Assembly: GCF_014170305.1 (NCBI RefSeq)
Contig: NZ_LZZT01000050.1
Location: forward strand, 1 to 64,000
DNA from: Achromobacter sp. UMC71
Lineage (GTDB): Bacteria > Pseudomonadota > Gammaproteobacteria > Burkholderiales > Burkholderiaceae_B
DNA length: 64,000 nucleotides
Direction of reading: 5' to 3'
Position numbers and translations under genes: made by a program. Position 1 is the first letter of the stretch, and each line of letters begins with the position of its first letter. Positions 33,836-42,392 of the stretch are shown here, piece by piece. Under the pieces are notes generated by a model, which was not told the DNA's origin, did no database searches, and was given only the letters and a program-made list of their open reading frames with translations.

Positions 33836-35011
33836 TTACCCTTTTTTCTGGTTTCCTGCGGCCGGGGCAGGCGCTTGGGGCGCCGCCCGCTCGACCGGCT
33901 TGATCTTCTGGCCCGGCGCGAGCTGCGTGACGTTTTCCACGACCACGCGCTCGCCGCCCGACAACCCTTCGGTGATGACCCAGTTCGGGCCCAGCAGGCG
34001 GTGCGTGCTCACCGGGATGCGGCGCAATGCGCCGTCGTCGCCGGCGACCAGCAGGTGCGCGCCATCGGCGCCGCGCAGCAGGGCGTCGCGCGGCACCAGG
34101 TAGGTGTCGCGGTTGACGGCCTGCTCCAGCCGCACCCGCACGTACATGCCCGGCAGCAGCTCGCGGCCCGGGTTGTCGAACAGGGCGCGCATGGTCACGT
34201 TGTCCGTGCCAGGGTCCACTGCCAGGTCCGAGAACGACAGCGTGCCGCCGCGCCCGTATTCCGAGCCGTCCGGCAGCAACAGGCGCACGCGCACCTGGTC
34301 GGGCGCGACGCTTTGCACGCTGCCGGCGCGGATCTGCTTCTGCAGTTGCATGACCTCGGCGGCGGGCTGCGCGAAGTTGACGTAGATCGGGTCCAGCTGC
34401 TGCACCACCGTCAGGGGCGTGGCCTGGCCTTCGCCCACCAGCGCGCCTTCGGTCACCAGCGCCCGCCGCGCCCGGCCGTCGATCGGCGAGGTGACGCGGG
34501 CGTAGTCCAGGCGCAGCTTGGCGCTTTGCAGGTTGGCGCGGGCCAGCGCCACTTCGGCGCGGGCCAGGCGTTCCTGGGCCACGCTTTCGGCGTGGTCGCG
34601 TTCGCTGATGGCGCGGTCGGACACCAGGTCGGCGTAGCGGCGCAGCTTGTCGGCGGCGGCCGACAGGTTGGCCTGGGCGCGCGCCAGCGAGGCGGCCTCG
34701 GAATCGTAGGCGGCCTGCAGCGGCGCCGGGTCGATCTGGAACAGCGGCGCGCCGCGTGTGACTTCCTGGCCTTCTTCATACAGGCGGCGGACCACGATGC
34801 CGGCCACGCGGGCGCGGACCTCGGCCTCGCGGTAGGGCTCCAGCCGGCCGGGCAGTTCGCTGGCGACGGCGGTGGGCGTGGGCTTGGCCACGATGACGCC
34901 GACTTCGGCGGGCGCCTTGGCGGCTGCGGGCGTTTCCTTTTGGGAGCAGGCGGAAACAAGAACCAATACGGAAGCAAGGGCGAGCGTTCTCAGGGGGACT
35001 CGGTGCATCAT
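33836..35011 (-). CDS. axyX: RND periplasmic adaptor lipoprotein AxyX (MexX-like)
   Basis: A 391-residue adaptor with lipobox VSAC near residue 22. The HlyD-type motif REAEVRARVAGIVVRRLYEEGQEV follows near 63-86, and then the helical hairpin. The alternative starts 35011 and 35008 (MMHRV) differ by one residue. It is the first gene of the operon and is divergent from axyZ, with a probable operator at 35132-35151. Confidence 0.9.
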   Translation of the reverse strand: MMHRVPLRTLALASVLVLVSACSQKETPAAAKAPAEVGVIVAKPTPTAVASELPGRLEPYREAEVRARVAGIVVRRLYEEGQEVTRGAPLFQIDPAPLQAAYDSEAASLARAQANLSAAADKLRRYADLVSDRAISERDHAESVAQERLARAEVALARANLQSAKLRLDYARVTSPIDGRARRALVTEGALVGEGQATPLTVVQQLDPIYVNFAQPAAEVMQLQKQIRAGSVQSVAPDQVRVRLLLPDGSEYGRGGTLSFSDLAVDPGTDNVTMRALFDNPGRELLPGMYVRVRLEQAVNRDTYLVPRDALLRGADGAHLLVAGDDGALRRIPVSTHRLLGPNWVITEGLSGGERVVVENVTQLAPGQKIKPVERAAPQAPAPAAGNQKKG

Positions 35012-35131
35012 TTTAAAAATTATTGTGGTGCGCCCGGAGCGGGCGAGAGAGGGAAAGTGCGCGAGTTTTCCCTGTGGGGCTCGCAGTCTATCATTTAATC
35101 CGTCATGCTTGATTAATTGTTTTGTTCAAAA

Positions 35132-35151
35132 GTATGCTGGCATCTGCATAC
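35132..35151. promoter_or_regulatory. Probable AxyZ operator GTATGC-N8-GCATAC
   Basis: A perfect-arm inverted repeat (spacer TGGCATCT) lies in the axyZ/axyX divergent gap, about 121 bp before axyX and 91 bp before axyZ, within AT-rich DNA. It has the size and position of a TetR-type operator. That AxyZ binds it is inferred. Confidence 0.5.
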
Positions 35152-35241
35152 ATATTTACAGTGTGCAAACGGCGGCCCGAGGCCGCCGTTTGCTTGTTGT
35201 CCCGCAGTCTTTCCCTCAACCTTTTTCAAGGAGATCTTTGT

Positions 35242-35880
35242 ATGGCCCGCAAGACGAAAGAAGAATCCCAACGCACCCGCGACCGCATCCTGGACGCCGC
35301 CGAGCATGTGTTCCTGTCCAAGGGGGTGGCCAGCACCACCATGAGCGATATCGCTGACTTCGCGGGCGTGTCCCGGGGCGCCGTCTACGGCCATTACAAG
35401 AACAAGATCGATGTCTGTATCGCCATGTGCGACCGGGCGCTGGGCGAAGCGGCATCGCTGACCCGCGTCTGTACCGAGGGCGAGGCGCTGGAATCGCTGT
35501 ACGCGTCGATGCGCCAGTACGTGCAGATCTACGCCGAAGAAGGCTCGGTGCAACGCGTGCTGGAAATCCTGTATCTCAAATGCGAGCGCAGCGACGAGAA
35601 CGCGCCGCTCCTGCGCCGCCGCGACCTCTGGGAGCGCCACGCCCTGCGCACCTCCGAAAAGCTCCTGCGCGTGGCCGTCAGCCGCGACGACCTGCCGCGC
35701 GCCCTGGATGTGCGCCTGTCCAATGTCTATCTGCACTCCCTGATCGAGGGGGTGTTCGGCACGATCTGTTGGTCTGATCGCCTGAAAGGCGACATCTGGC
35801 CGCGCGTCGAGCGCATGCTCCGCGCCGCCATCGATACGCTGCGCCTGTCGCCGCAGCTGCAACTGCCCCAGGCCGCCTAG
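35242..35880 (+). CDS. axyZ: TetR repressor AxyZ of axyXY-oprZ
   Basis: A 212-residue TetR/AcrR-type repressor. The start at 35242 (MARKTKEESQRTRDRILDAA) has AAGGAG 8 bp upstream; longer in-frame ATGs at 35122 and nearby are not needed. The helix-turn-helix covers residues 11-57 (STTMSDIADFAGVSRGAVYGHYKNK). Residue 29 is valine, the wild-type state; known AxyZ V29G changes derepress the pump, so this allele should repress normally. It is divergent from axyX. Confidence 0.9.
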   Translation: MARKTKEESQRTRDRILDAAEHVFLSKGVASTTMSDIADFAGVSRGAVYGHYKNKIDVCIAMCDRALGEAASLTRVCTEGEALESLYASMRQYVQIYAEEGSVQRVLEILYLKCERSDENAPLLRRRDLWERHALRTSEKLLRVAVSRDDLPRALDVRLSNVYLHSLIEGVFGTICWSDRLKGDIWPRVERMLRAAIDTLRLSPQLQLPQAA

Positions 35881-35947
35881 CCGCCGGGGCTGCCCGCTCT
35901 CGGCCGGCCCCTGGCTCGCCCCGGGGCCGCGCCCCTACAATCCGGGC

Positions 35948-36844
35948 ATGACCCTCAAGCAACTCGAAGCCTTCTACTGGGCCGCCACCTGCGCCAGTTT
36001 CGCCGTGGCGGCCGAGCGCCTGCACCTGTCGCTCTCGTCGCTGTCCAAGCGCATCACCGAGCTCGAGGAAACGCTGGGCCAAGCCCTGTTCGACCGCAGC
36101 GGCCACAAGGCCGTGCTCACCGACGCGGGCCAGCGGCTGGTGCCGCAGGCGCGCGACCTGCTGGCCGCGGCCGACCAGATCCGCGCGTCCCTGGCCGAAA
36201 CGTCGGGCCTGCGCGGCCGTTGCCGCTTCGGCGTCGGCGAGCTGACCGCCTTGACCTGGCTGCCGCGCCTGATCGGCGTGGTGCGCGCCGCCTATCCCGG
36301 CCTGGTGCTGGAACCCTATGTCGACATCGGCCAGGTGCTGGAGCGGCGCGTCGCCGATGGCGAGCTGGATTTCGCCGTCATCGCCGGACGCTCCTCGCGC
36401 CCGAACATCGCGTCTTCGCCGATCGGCGAGGCCGCATTCTCGTGGGCCGCTGCGCCGGCCGTGCTGGACGGGGAAACCCGCATGTCGCCCGAACTGCTGG
36501 CGCGCTTGCCGCTGGTAACGCTGCCCGAAGGTGCCGGCACCACGCGCATCATCGACGACTGGCTGGCCGGGCGCGATATCGGCGGCCAGCGGCTGTGCTG
36601 CAACAACTGGGGCGCCATCGCCGGCCTGCTGATCGAAGGCACCGGGGTCGGGCTGCTGCCCAGCCATTGGGCCCACGCGCTGCAGGCCGAAGGCAGCCTG
36701 CGGGTGTTGCGCGGCGAGCCGGAGCCGGCCGCGCTGCCGTATTCCTTCCAGCACCGGCGCGACGATACCCGGCCGTTGGTGACCCGGCTGCGCGAATCGG
36801 TGCGGACAGCCGTGGATTTTTCGGCGCCTTGCCGCTTGCCGTGA
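35948..36844 (+). CDS. LysR family transcriptional regulator
   Basis: A 298-residue LysR-type regulator. The winged helix occupies residues 1-60 (MTLKQLEAFYWAATCASFAVAAERL, then SLSSLSKRITELEETLGQALF). The C-terminal part is a periplasmic-binding-protein-like effector domain (GRCRFGVGELTALTWLPRLIGVVRAAYPGL). It lies 67 bp after axyZ and 231 bp before the binding-protein gene at 37076 on the same strand, so it may control that transport and glutamyltransferase group. There is no divergent partner. A TACAAT box just before the start (35936-35941) could give a near-leaderless transcript. Confidence 0.9.
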   Translation: MTLKQLEAFYWAATCASFAVAAERLHLSLSSLSKRITELEETLGQALFDRSGHKAVLTDAGQRLVPQARDLLAAADQIRASLAETSGLRGRCRFGVGELTALTWLPRLIGVVRAAYPGLVLEPYVDIGQVLERRVADGELDFAVIAGRSSRPNIASSPIGEAAFSWAAAPAVLDGETRMSPELLARLPLVTLPEGAGTTRIIDDWLAGRDIGGQRLCCNNWGAIAGLLIEGTGVGLLPSHWAHALQAEGSLRVLRGEPEPAALPYSFQHRRDDTRPLVTRLRESVRTAVDFSAPCRLP

Positions 36845-37075
36845 TGGGGTTAGCCCGCGCTTGTCCGCAAGGCGGCCACCGGGCGCCGATTTGGGCTATC
36901 GACAGCCGCCGCTCTATACAATCGCCGCGCGCCTGGCGCAGAATCCAACAAGAACGTGCGCAACGGGGGGATGGGCCCGGCGATGCAGCACGGCTCGGGG
37001 TCTGTTCCCACATTGCCGGGCGGCGCGCCGCCGGCACGCTGGGAAGCCGACCACCTGAATCGACGGAGATCATTC

Positions 37076-38578
37076 ATGCGTAAACTTTGCCTCGCCATGG
37101 CCATGGCGGGAATGCTGGCCAGCGGGCTGGCGCAAGCCCAGTCCACCCTGCGTATCGGTCTGCAGGACGACCCGGACGTGCTCGATCCCGCGCGCGCCCG
37201 CACTTTCGTCGGCCGCATCGTGTTTGCCTCGCTGTGCGACAAGCTGGTCGACATCACCCCCGACCTGAAGTTCGTGCCGCAGTTGGCCCAGTCCTGGTCC
37301 ACCAGCCCGGACAACAAGACGCTGACCTTCAAGTTGCGCACCGATGCGGTGTTCCATGACGGCACGCCGGTCAACGCCGCCGCGGTCAAGGCCAACCTGG
37401 ATCGCGCCCGCACGCTGCCCGACAGTAACCGCAAGAGCGAGCTGGCCACCGTCGCCAGCATCGACGCGCCGGATGCCGAGACCGTGGTGGTGCACTTGGC
37501 CGAACCCGACGCCTCGCTGCTGTCGCAGCTGTCCGACCGCGCCGGCATGATGATTTCGCCCGCCTCGTTCGACAAGGACCCGGGCGGCAAGCCGGTGTGC
37601 TCGGGCCCGTACCAATTCAAGGAACGCGTCCAGAACGACCGCATCGTGCTCGAGAAGTTTCCCAAGTACTGGGATGCCGGCAATTACCACTTCGACCGCG
37701 TCGTCTTCACGCCGATCCCCGACAACACCGTGCGGCTGAACAACCTGCGTGCCGGCGACCTGGACATCATCGAACGCGTGGCGCCCAGCGACGCCAAGGC
37801 GGTCAAGGATGATCCCAACCTGCGCCTGGCGCCGGTCACCGGCCTGGGTTTCCAGTCGATCTCCGTGAACCTGGGCAACGGCGCGCGCGCCAATAACCCG
37901 CTGGCCAAGGACAAGCGCGTACGCCAGGCGCTGGACCTCGCCATCGACCGCGACGTGCTCAACCAGGTCATCGGCGAAGGCCAGTACCAGCCGGCCTACC
38001 AGCCGTTCCCGCCGGCCAGCTTTGCCTACAACAAGTCGTTCGAGCACAGCGGCCGCGATCCCAAAAAGGCCCAGGCGCTCTTGAAGGAAGCCGGCTTTGA
38101 CCGCGTCAAGTTCGAGATCACCTTCGGCAACAACACCACCATGCAGCAGGTGTTCGAGCTGGTGCAGGCCATGGGCGCCGAAGCCGGTTTCGACATCACC
38201 TTGCGTCCGGTCGAATTCGCTTCGCTGCAATCGTCGCTGGCCCGCGGCGACTTCGAAGTCGGTCAAAGCGGCTGGTCCGGCCGGGTCGATCCCAGCGGCA
38301 ACATCCATCAGTACCTGAGCTGCAAGGGCAACCTGAACGACGGCAAGTTCTGCGACGCGGAAACCGACAAGCTGCTCAATGATGCCCGCGCTGAACCGGA
38401 CACGGCCAAGCGCCGCGCCATGTATGACAAGGTGCTGTCCGTCATGCAGGACCAGCGTCCCATCGTCTACCTGTTCTACCTGCCCTGGACCTTCGGCGCA
38501 CAGAAGAAGCTGGACGGCTTCGTGCCGTACCCCGACGGCCTGATTCGCCTGAAGGGCGTCAGCCTCGCCAAGAAATAA
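37076..38578 (+). CDS. Periplasmic solute-binding protein, family 5 (peptide/glutathione type)
   Basis: A 500-residue exported binding protein. The start at 37076 gives signal peptide MRKLCLAMAMAGMLASGLAQ with cleavage after AQA, near residue 22, and CGGAGA upstream as ribosome site. Family marks are DDPDVLDPARARTFVGRIVF and AVFHDGTPVNAAAVKANLDRA. No permease or ATPase gene adjoins it, so it is an orphan that must use a transporter coded elsewhere. The next gene is a gamma-glutamyltransferase homologue, so a gamma-glutamyl peptide or glutathione is a reasonable ligand guess. A strong terminator separates the two. Confidence 0.9.
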   Translation: MRKLCLAMAMAGMLASGLAQAQSTLRIGLQDDPDVLDPARARTFVGRIVFASLCDKLVDITPDLKFVPQLAQSWSTSPDNKTLTFKLRTDAVFHDGTPVNAAAVKANLDRARTLPDSNRKSELATVASIDAPDAETVVVHLAEPDASLLSQLSDRAGMMISPASFDKDPGGKPVCSGPYQFKERVQNDRIVLEKFPKYWDAGNYHFDRVVFTPIPDNTVRLNNLRAGDLDIIERVAPSDAKAVKDDPNLRLAPVTGLGFQSISVNLGNGARANNPLAKDKRVRQALDLAIDRDVLNQVIGEGQYQPAYQPFPPASFAYNKSFEHSGRDPKKAQALLKEAGFDRVKFEITFGNNTTMQQVFELVQAMGAEAGFDITLRPVEFASLQSSLARGDFEVGQSGWSGRVDPSGNIHQYLSCKGNLNDGKFCDAETDKLLNDARAEPDTAKRRAMYDKVLSVMQDQRPIVYLFYLPWTFGAQKKLDGFVPYPDGLIRLKGVSLAKK

Positions 38579-38588
38579 GCCCTGATCG

Positions 38589-38615
38589 CGGGACCCGGTG
38601 TACGGGTCCCGTTTT
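38589..38615 (+). terminator. Rho-independent terminator after the binding-protein gene
   Basis: A 9-bp stem, CGGGACCCG at 38589-38597 and CGGGTCCCG at 38603-38611, with loop GTGTA is followed by TTTT. It lies 10 bp after the stop codon, so the following gene may need its own promoter or read-through. Confidence 0.88.
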
Positions 38616-38665
38616 ACTTATTGCTGCGGTCACCGGCTTCCCGCCGTCCGCAACAGGATCGCACC

Positions 38666-40465
38666 ATGTTTACGACTCGTCCGGAAATCCTCGGCACCTT
38701 CGGTGTCGTGACCTCCACCCACTGGCTGGCCAGCTCGGCCGGCATGTCGCTGCTGGAACGCGGCGGCAACGCCTTCGACGCCTGTGTCGCGTCCGCCTTC
38801 GTGCTGCAGGTGGTCGAACCCCACCTGGTCGGCCCGGCCGGCGAAGTGCCCGCGGTGTTCTATTCCGCCCGCACCAAGCGCCTGGAGGTGCTGTGCGGCC
38901 AGGGCACCACCCCGGCCGGCGCCACGCTCGAGCGCTATCGCGCCGAAGGCCTGAAGCTCATTCCCGGCAACGGCCTGCTGGCCACCGTCATTCCCGGCGC
39001 CTTCGACGCCTGGATGCAGCTCTTGCGCGACCACGGCACGATGCGCGTGCGCGACGTGCTGGAGCCGGCCATCTATTACGCCGAGCACGGCCATGCGCTG
39101 ATGCCGCGCATCTCCAACACCATTGCTGGCCTGAAAGACTTCTTCCAGACCCACTGGCCCACCACCGCCGAAATCTACCTGCCCGGCGGCAATGTGCCCG
39201 AAGCCCGCAAACTGTTCCGCAACCCCGCGCTGGCCCGCACCTGGACGCGTGTGCTGCAGGCTGCCGAACAGGCCGGCGGCGACCGCGACCGCCAGATCGA
39301 AGCGGCGCGCGATGCCTTCTACCGCGGCTTCGTGGCCGAAGCCATCGACCAGTTCGCCCGCGGCAACGAAGTCATGGACGAAAGCGGCGAGCGCCATCGC
39401 GGCGTCATCACCGCCGACGACCTGGCGGGCTGGTCGGCCAGCTACGACAAGCCGGCCACCTACGACTACCACGGCTATACCGTGGCCAAGGCGGGCGCGT
39501 GGAGCCAGGGCCCCGTGTTCCTGCAGACGCTCGCGCTGCTCAAGGACATGGACCTGGCCGGTGTCGGCCCGACCAGCGCCGAATTCGTGCACCGGGTCAC
39601 CGAAGCCATGAAACTGGCCTTCGCCGATCGCGAGGCCTACTACGGCGACCCCGCCTTTGTCGACGTGCCGCTGGACCGGCTGCTTTCCGACGGCTACAAC
39701 GCCGCGCGCCGCGCCCTGATCGGCGAGCAGGCCTCGCAGGACCTGCAGCCCGGCAGCATTCCGGGCTTCGAGGCCCAGGTGGCCCGCGTCATGGACACGC
39801 TGCAGCGCCTGTCCAAGGTCTCGGCGCCGGGCAGCGTCACCAACGAGCCCACGCTGGCCGACATGCGCGCCTCGGTCAAGCGCGGCGACACCACCCACGT
39901 GGACGTCATCGACCGCTGGGGCAACATGATCTCGGCCACGCCCTCGGGCGGCTGGTTCCAGTCCTCGCCCGTCATTCCGGAACTCGGCTTTGGGCTCAAT
40001 ACCCGCGCCCAGATGTTCTGGCTGGAAGAGGGCCTGCCTGGCACGCTGGCGCCCGGCAAGCGCCCGCGCACCACGCTGACCCCGTCGCTGGCGCTGCGCG
40101 ACGGCCGGCCCTACCTGGCGTTCGGCACGCCGGGCGGCGATCAGCAAGAGCAGTGGCAGTTGCTGTTCTTCCTGCGCCACGTGCATCACGGCCTGAACCT
40201 GCAGGAAGCCATCGACCTGCCCATGTCGCACACCATGCACTTTCCGTCCTCGTTTTATCCGCGCGACCGCAAACCGGGCCACCTGGCCGTTGAAAGCGGC
40301 TTCGGTGCCGAGACGATCGACAACCTGCGCGCGCGCGGGCACCAGATCGAGGAAGTGCCGCAGTGGTCGGTCGGCCGCCTGACTGCCGCCTCGCGCGACG
40401 CCGACGGCCTGTTGCATGCCGCGGCCACGCCGCGCCTCATGCAGGCCTACGCCGTCGGCCGCTGA
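38666..40465 (+). CDS. Gamma-glutamyltransferase family protein
   Basis: A 599-residue Ntn-hydrolase-fold protein of the gamma-glutamyltranspeptidase family. The self-processing nucleophile is seen in RGDTTHVDVIDRWGNM with Thr409, giving a large subunit of about 408 residues and a small one of about 190. The small-subunit motif SATPSGGWF follows. The start at 38666 gives no signal peptide, unlike classical periplasmic Ggt, so it probably acts in the cytoplasm on imported gamma-glutamyl or related amide compounds. The GGT family also includes acylases, so the substrate is open. Confidence 0.88.
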   Translation: MFTTRPEILGTFGVVTSTHWLASSAGMSLLERGGNAFDACVASAFVLQVVEPHLVGPAGEVPAVFYSARTKRLEVLCGQGTTPAGATLERYRAEGLKLIPGNGLLATVIPGAFDAWMQLLRDHGTMRVRDVLEPAIYYAEHGHALMPRISNTIAGLKDFFQTHWPTTAEIYLPGGNVPEARKLFRNPALARTWTRVLQAAEQAGGDRDRQIEAARDAFYRGFVAEAIDQFARGNEVMDESGERHRGVITADDLAGWSASYDKPATYDYHGYTVAKAGAWSQGPVFLQTLALLKDMDLAGVGPTSAEFVHRVTEAMKLAFADREAYYGDPAFVDVPLDRLLSDGYNAARRALIGEQASQDLQPGSIPGFEAQVARVMDTLQRLSKVSAPGSVTNEPTLADMRASVKRGDTTHVDVIDRWGNMISATPSGGWFQSSPVIPELGFGLNTRAQMFWLEEGLPGTLAPGKRPRTTLTPSLALRDGRPYLAFGTPGGDQQEQWQLLFFLRHVHHGLNLQEAIDLPMSHTMHFPSSFYPRDRKPGHLAVESGFGAETIDNLRARGHQIEEVPQWSVGRLTAASRDADGLLHAAATPRLMQAYAVGR

Positions 40466-40541
40466 ACCGGGTGCCGCCGCGCGTCATCGCCACGCGGCGG
40501 CACGGTTGCGGCGATTTGCCGCCATGGGCTATCTTTTGTCC

Positions 40542-41516
40542 ATGACGCCTATCCAGCAGAGCCCGGCAACAGGGGCTCGTCCCCTGACGGGACAAGAACC
40601 TCTCTTCATCGTCCTGAACACCGGCTCCGGGCGCGGCGACGCGCAAGCGCTGCAGGACACCATCCGCCGCGTCCTCGACGAAGCTGGCCGGCGCTACCAG
40701 CTGATGCCGGTCGACGACCCCTCGCAACTCACCGAGACCGCGCGCGCCGCAGTGGCCCAGGCGCAGCAGGCGCAGGGCATCGTGGTGGCCGCCGGCGGCG
40801 ACGGCACGCTCAATGCGGTTGCCAGCCAGGTGCTGGGGCAGGGCGTGCCCTTCGGCATCCTGCCGCAAGGCACCTTCAATTACTTCGGCCGCCGTTACGG
40901 CATTTCCCAGGACACCGAGCCCGCGCTGCGCAGCCTCCTGGGCGGCGAACTGCGGCCGGTGCAGGTGGGGCTGCTCAATGGCCGCCTGTTCCTGGTCAAC
41001 GCCAGCCTGGGCCTGTATCCGCAACTGCTCGAAGACCGCGAAGCCTATAAGCAACGCTTTGGCCGCAGCCGCCTGGTGGCGCTGTGGTCCGGACTGGTCA
41101 CGCTGCTGCGCGCGCCGCGCCAGCTCAGCCTGCGGCTCGAGTACGAGGGTCGCGCGCGCGACCTGCGGTCGCCGACGCTGGTGGTGGGCAACAACCGCCT
41201 GCAACTGGAACACATCGGCATCGACGCTACCGAACTGGACCGCCACCGTCTGGTGGCGATGGCGTCCAGGCCCGTCGGCACGCTGGCGCTGTACGGCTTG
41301 CTGCTGCGCGGCCTGTTCAGTCGCCTGGGCGACGCCGAGCACGTCATCAGCTTCGCGTTCGACCGCCTGACGGTCGCCATTCGGGGGCGCCATCGGATCA
41401 AGGTCGCGATGGACGGCGAAATATCCTGGATGGATAACCCGCTGGAATTCAAGGTGTCCGATACGCCGCTGCCGCTGGTGGTGCCCGCGGACGCGACGGC
41501 CCAGGAGCGCCCATGA
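40542..41516 (+). CDS. Diacylglycerol/lipid kinase family protein
   Basis: A 324-residue cytoplasmic kinase of the DAGK catalytic-domain family. The substrate and nucleotide motif AAGGDGTLNAV is near residues 84-94, preceded by LFIVLNTGSGRGDA. It should phosphorylate a lipid head group such as diacylglycerol, or possibly a sphingoid or polyprenol. The start at 40542 (MTPIQQSPATG) is preferred; 40524 (MGYLLS) is possible. It overlaps the metallophosphoesterase gene by four bases. Confidence 0.87.
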   Translation: MTPIQQSPATGARPLTGQEPLFIVLNTGSGRGDAQALQDTIRRVLDEAGRRYQLMPVDDPSQLTETARAAVAQAQQAQGIVVAAGGDGTLNAVASQVLGQGVPFGILPQGTFNYFGRRYGISQDTEPALRSLLGGELRPVQVGLLNGRLFLVNASLGLYPQLLEDREAYKQRFGRSRLVALWSGLVTLLRAPRQLSLRLEYEGRARDLRSPTLVVGNNRLQLEHIGIDATELDRHRLVAMASRPVGTLALYGLLLRGLFSRLGDAEHVISFAFDRLTVAIRGRHRIKVAMDGEISWMDNPLEFKVSDTPLPLVVPADATAQERP

Positions 41517-42313
41517 CGCGCATCCTGCAGTTCTCCGACACCCACTTCGGCACCGAGCGCAAGCCTGTGGTCGAGGCCGCGCTGGACCTGGCCCGCTCGC
41601 TGGTCCCGGAATTGGTCGTCATCAGCGGCGACATCACCCAGCGCGCGCGCCGCGGCCAATTTGCCGCCGCGCGCAAATTCATCGAACGCCTGTCGCTGCC
41701 GGTGCTGGCCGTGCCGGGCAACCACGACATTCCGCTGTTCAACGTCTTCGCGCGGGCGCTCACTCCCTACGGCAACTACAAGCGCGCGCTGGGTGCGGTG
41801 CTCGAACCGGTCTATGAATCGGCGGGCCTGCTGGCCATCGGCGTCAACACCACGAGGCCCCGGCGGCGCAAGGATGGCGAGATCTCCGACGCGCAGATCG
41901 CGCGGGTGGCCCAGCGCCTGCGCCAGGCCAAGCCCGGCCAATTGCGGGTCGTGGTCGCGCACCATCCGGTGCGCGCCAAGGTCGAGTCCGACCGCCATAA
42001 TCTGCTGTTCGGCCGCGAACGCGCGCTGGCCGCCTGGGCACAGGCCGGCATCGACCTGATCCTGGGCGGTCACATTCATTTGCCCTACGTGCTGCCCGCC
42101 AGCGCCAATCCGGCGGTCGCCGCGGGCTGGGTGGTGCAGGCGGGCACCACCTGCTCGCGCCGCGTGCGGGGCAATATCCCCAATTCGGTCAACCTCATCA
42201 CGCGCGAAACCGCTGGCGACGGTCTGGTCTGCCACGTCGAGCGCTGGGACTACGCGGCCGCCACTCATGCCTTCGCCCCGGTCGACAAGACGCTGGTGGC
42301 GGGTCCGCTATGA
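41513..42313 (+). CDS. Calcineurin-like metallophosphoesterase
   Basis: A 266-residue cytoplasmic phosphoesterase with the full set of metal motifs: FSDTHFG near residue 8, ISGDIT, PGNHD, AHHP and GGHIH. It is translationally coupled to the lipid kinase (ATGA) and followed by a PAP2 phosphatase, so a role in phospholipid or lipid-linked phosphate turnover is more likely than cAMP hydrolysis. The CpdA-type and UDP-diacylglucosamine-hydrolase-type families share these motifs, so activity is not assigned. Confidence 0.88.
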   Translation: MTRILQFSDTHFGTERKPVVEAALDLARSLVPELVVISGDITQRARRGQFAAARKFIERLSLPVLAVPGNHDIPLFNVFARALTPYGNYKRALGAVLEPVYESAGLLAIGVNTTRPRRRKDGEISDAQIARVAQRLRQAKPGQLRVVVAHHPVRAKVESDRHNLLFGRERALAAWAQAGIDLILGGHIHLPYVLPASANPAVAAGWVVQAGTTCSRRVRGNIPNSVNLITRETAGDGLVCHVERWDYAAATHAFAPVDKTLVAGPL

Positions 42314-42392
42314 GGCGCTTGCCCCGGCCGGCCAAGCGCCCGACGCTGGAAGCGCGGCCGCCGCGCCCCACCGGTTTACCCGGGAGGCCGGA

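Noticed and set aside
31664-35098. Plus-strand open frame of 1144 codons opposite axyX and axyY
   Set aside because: It is the antisense of two well-supported RND genes, is rich in His/Gln/Arg low-complexity translation and shows no family motif; long antisense frames are expected at this GC content.
36845-37075. A coding gene in the gap before the binding-protein gene at 37076
   Set aside because: Open frames through this 231-bp gap continue from neighbouring genes and have no start with a ribosome site; it is better read as a promoter region.
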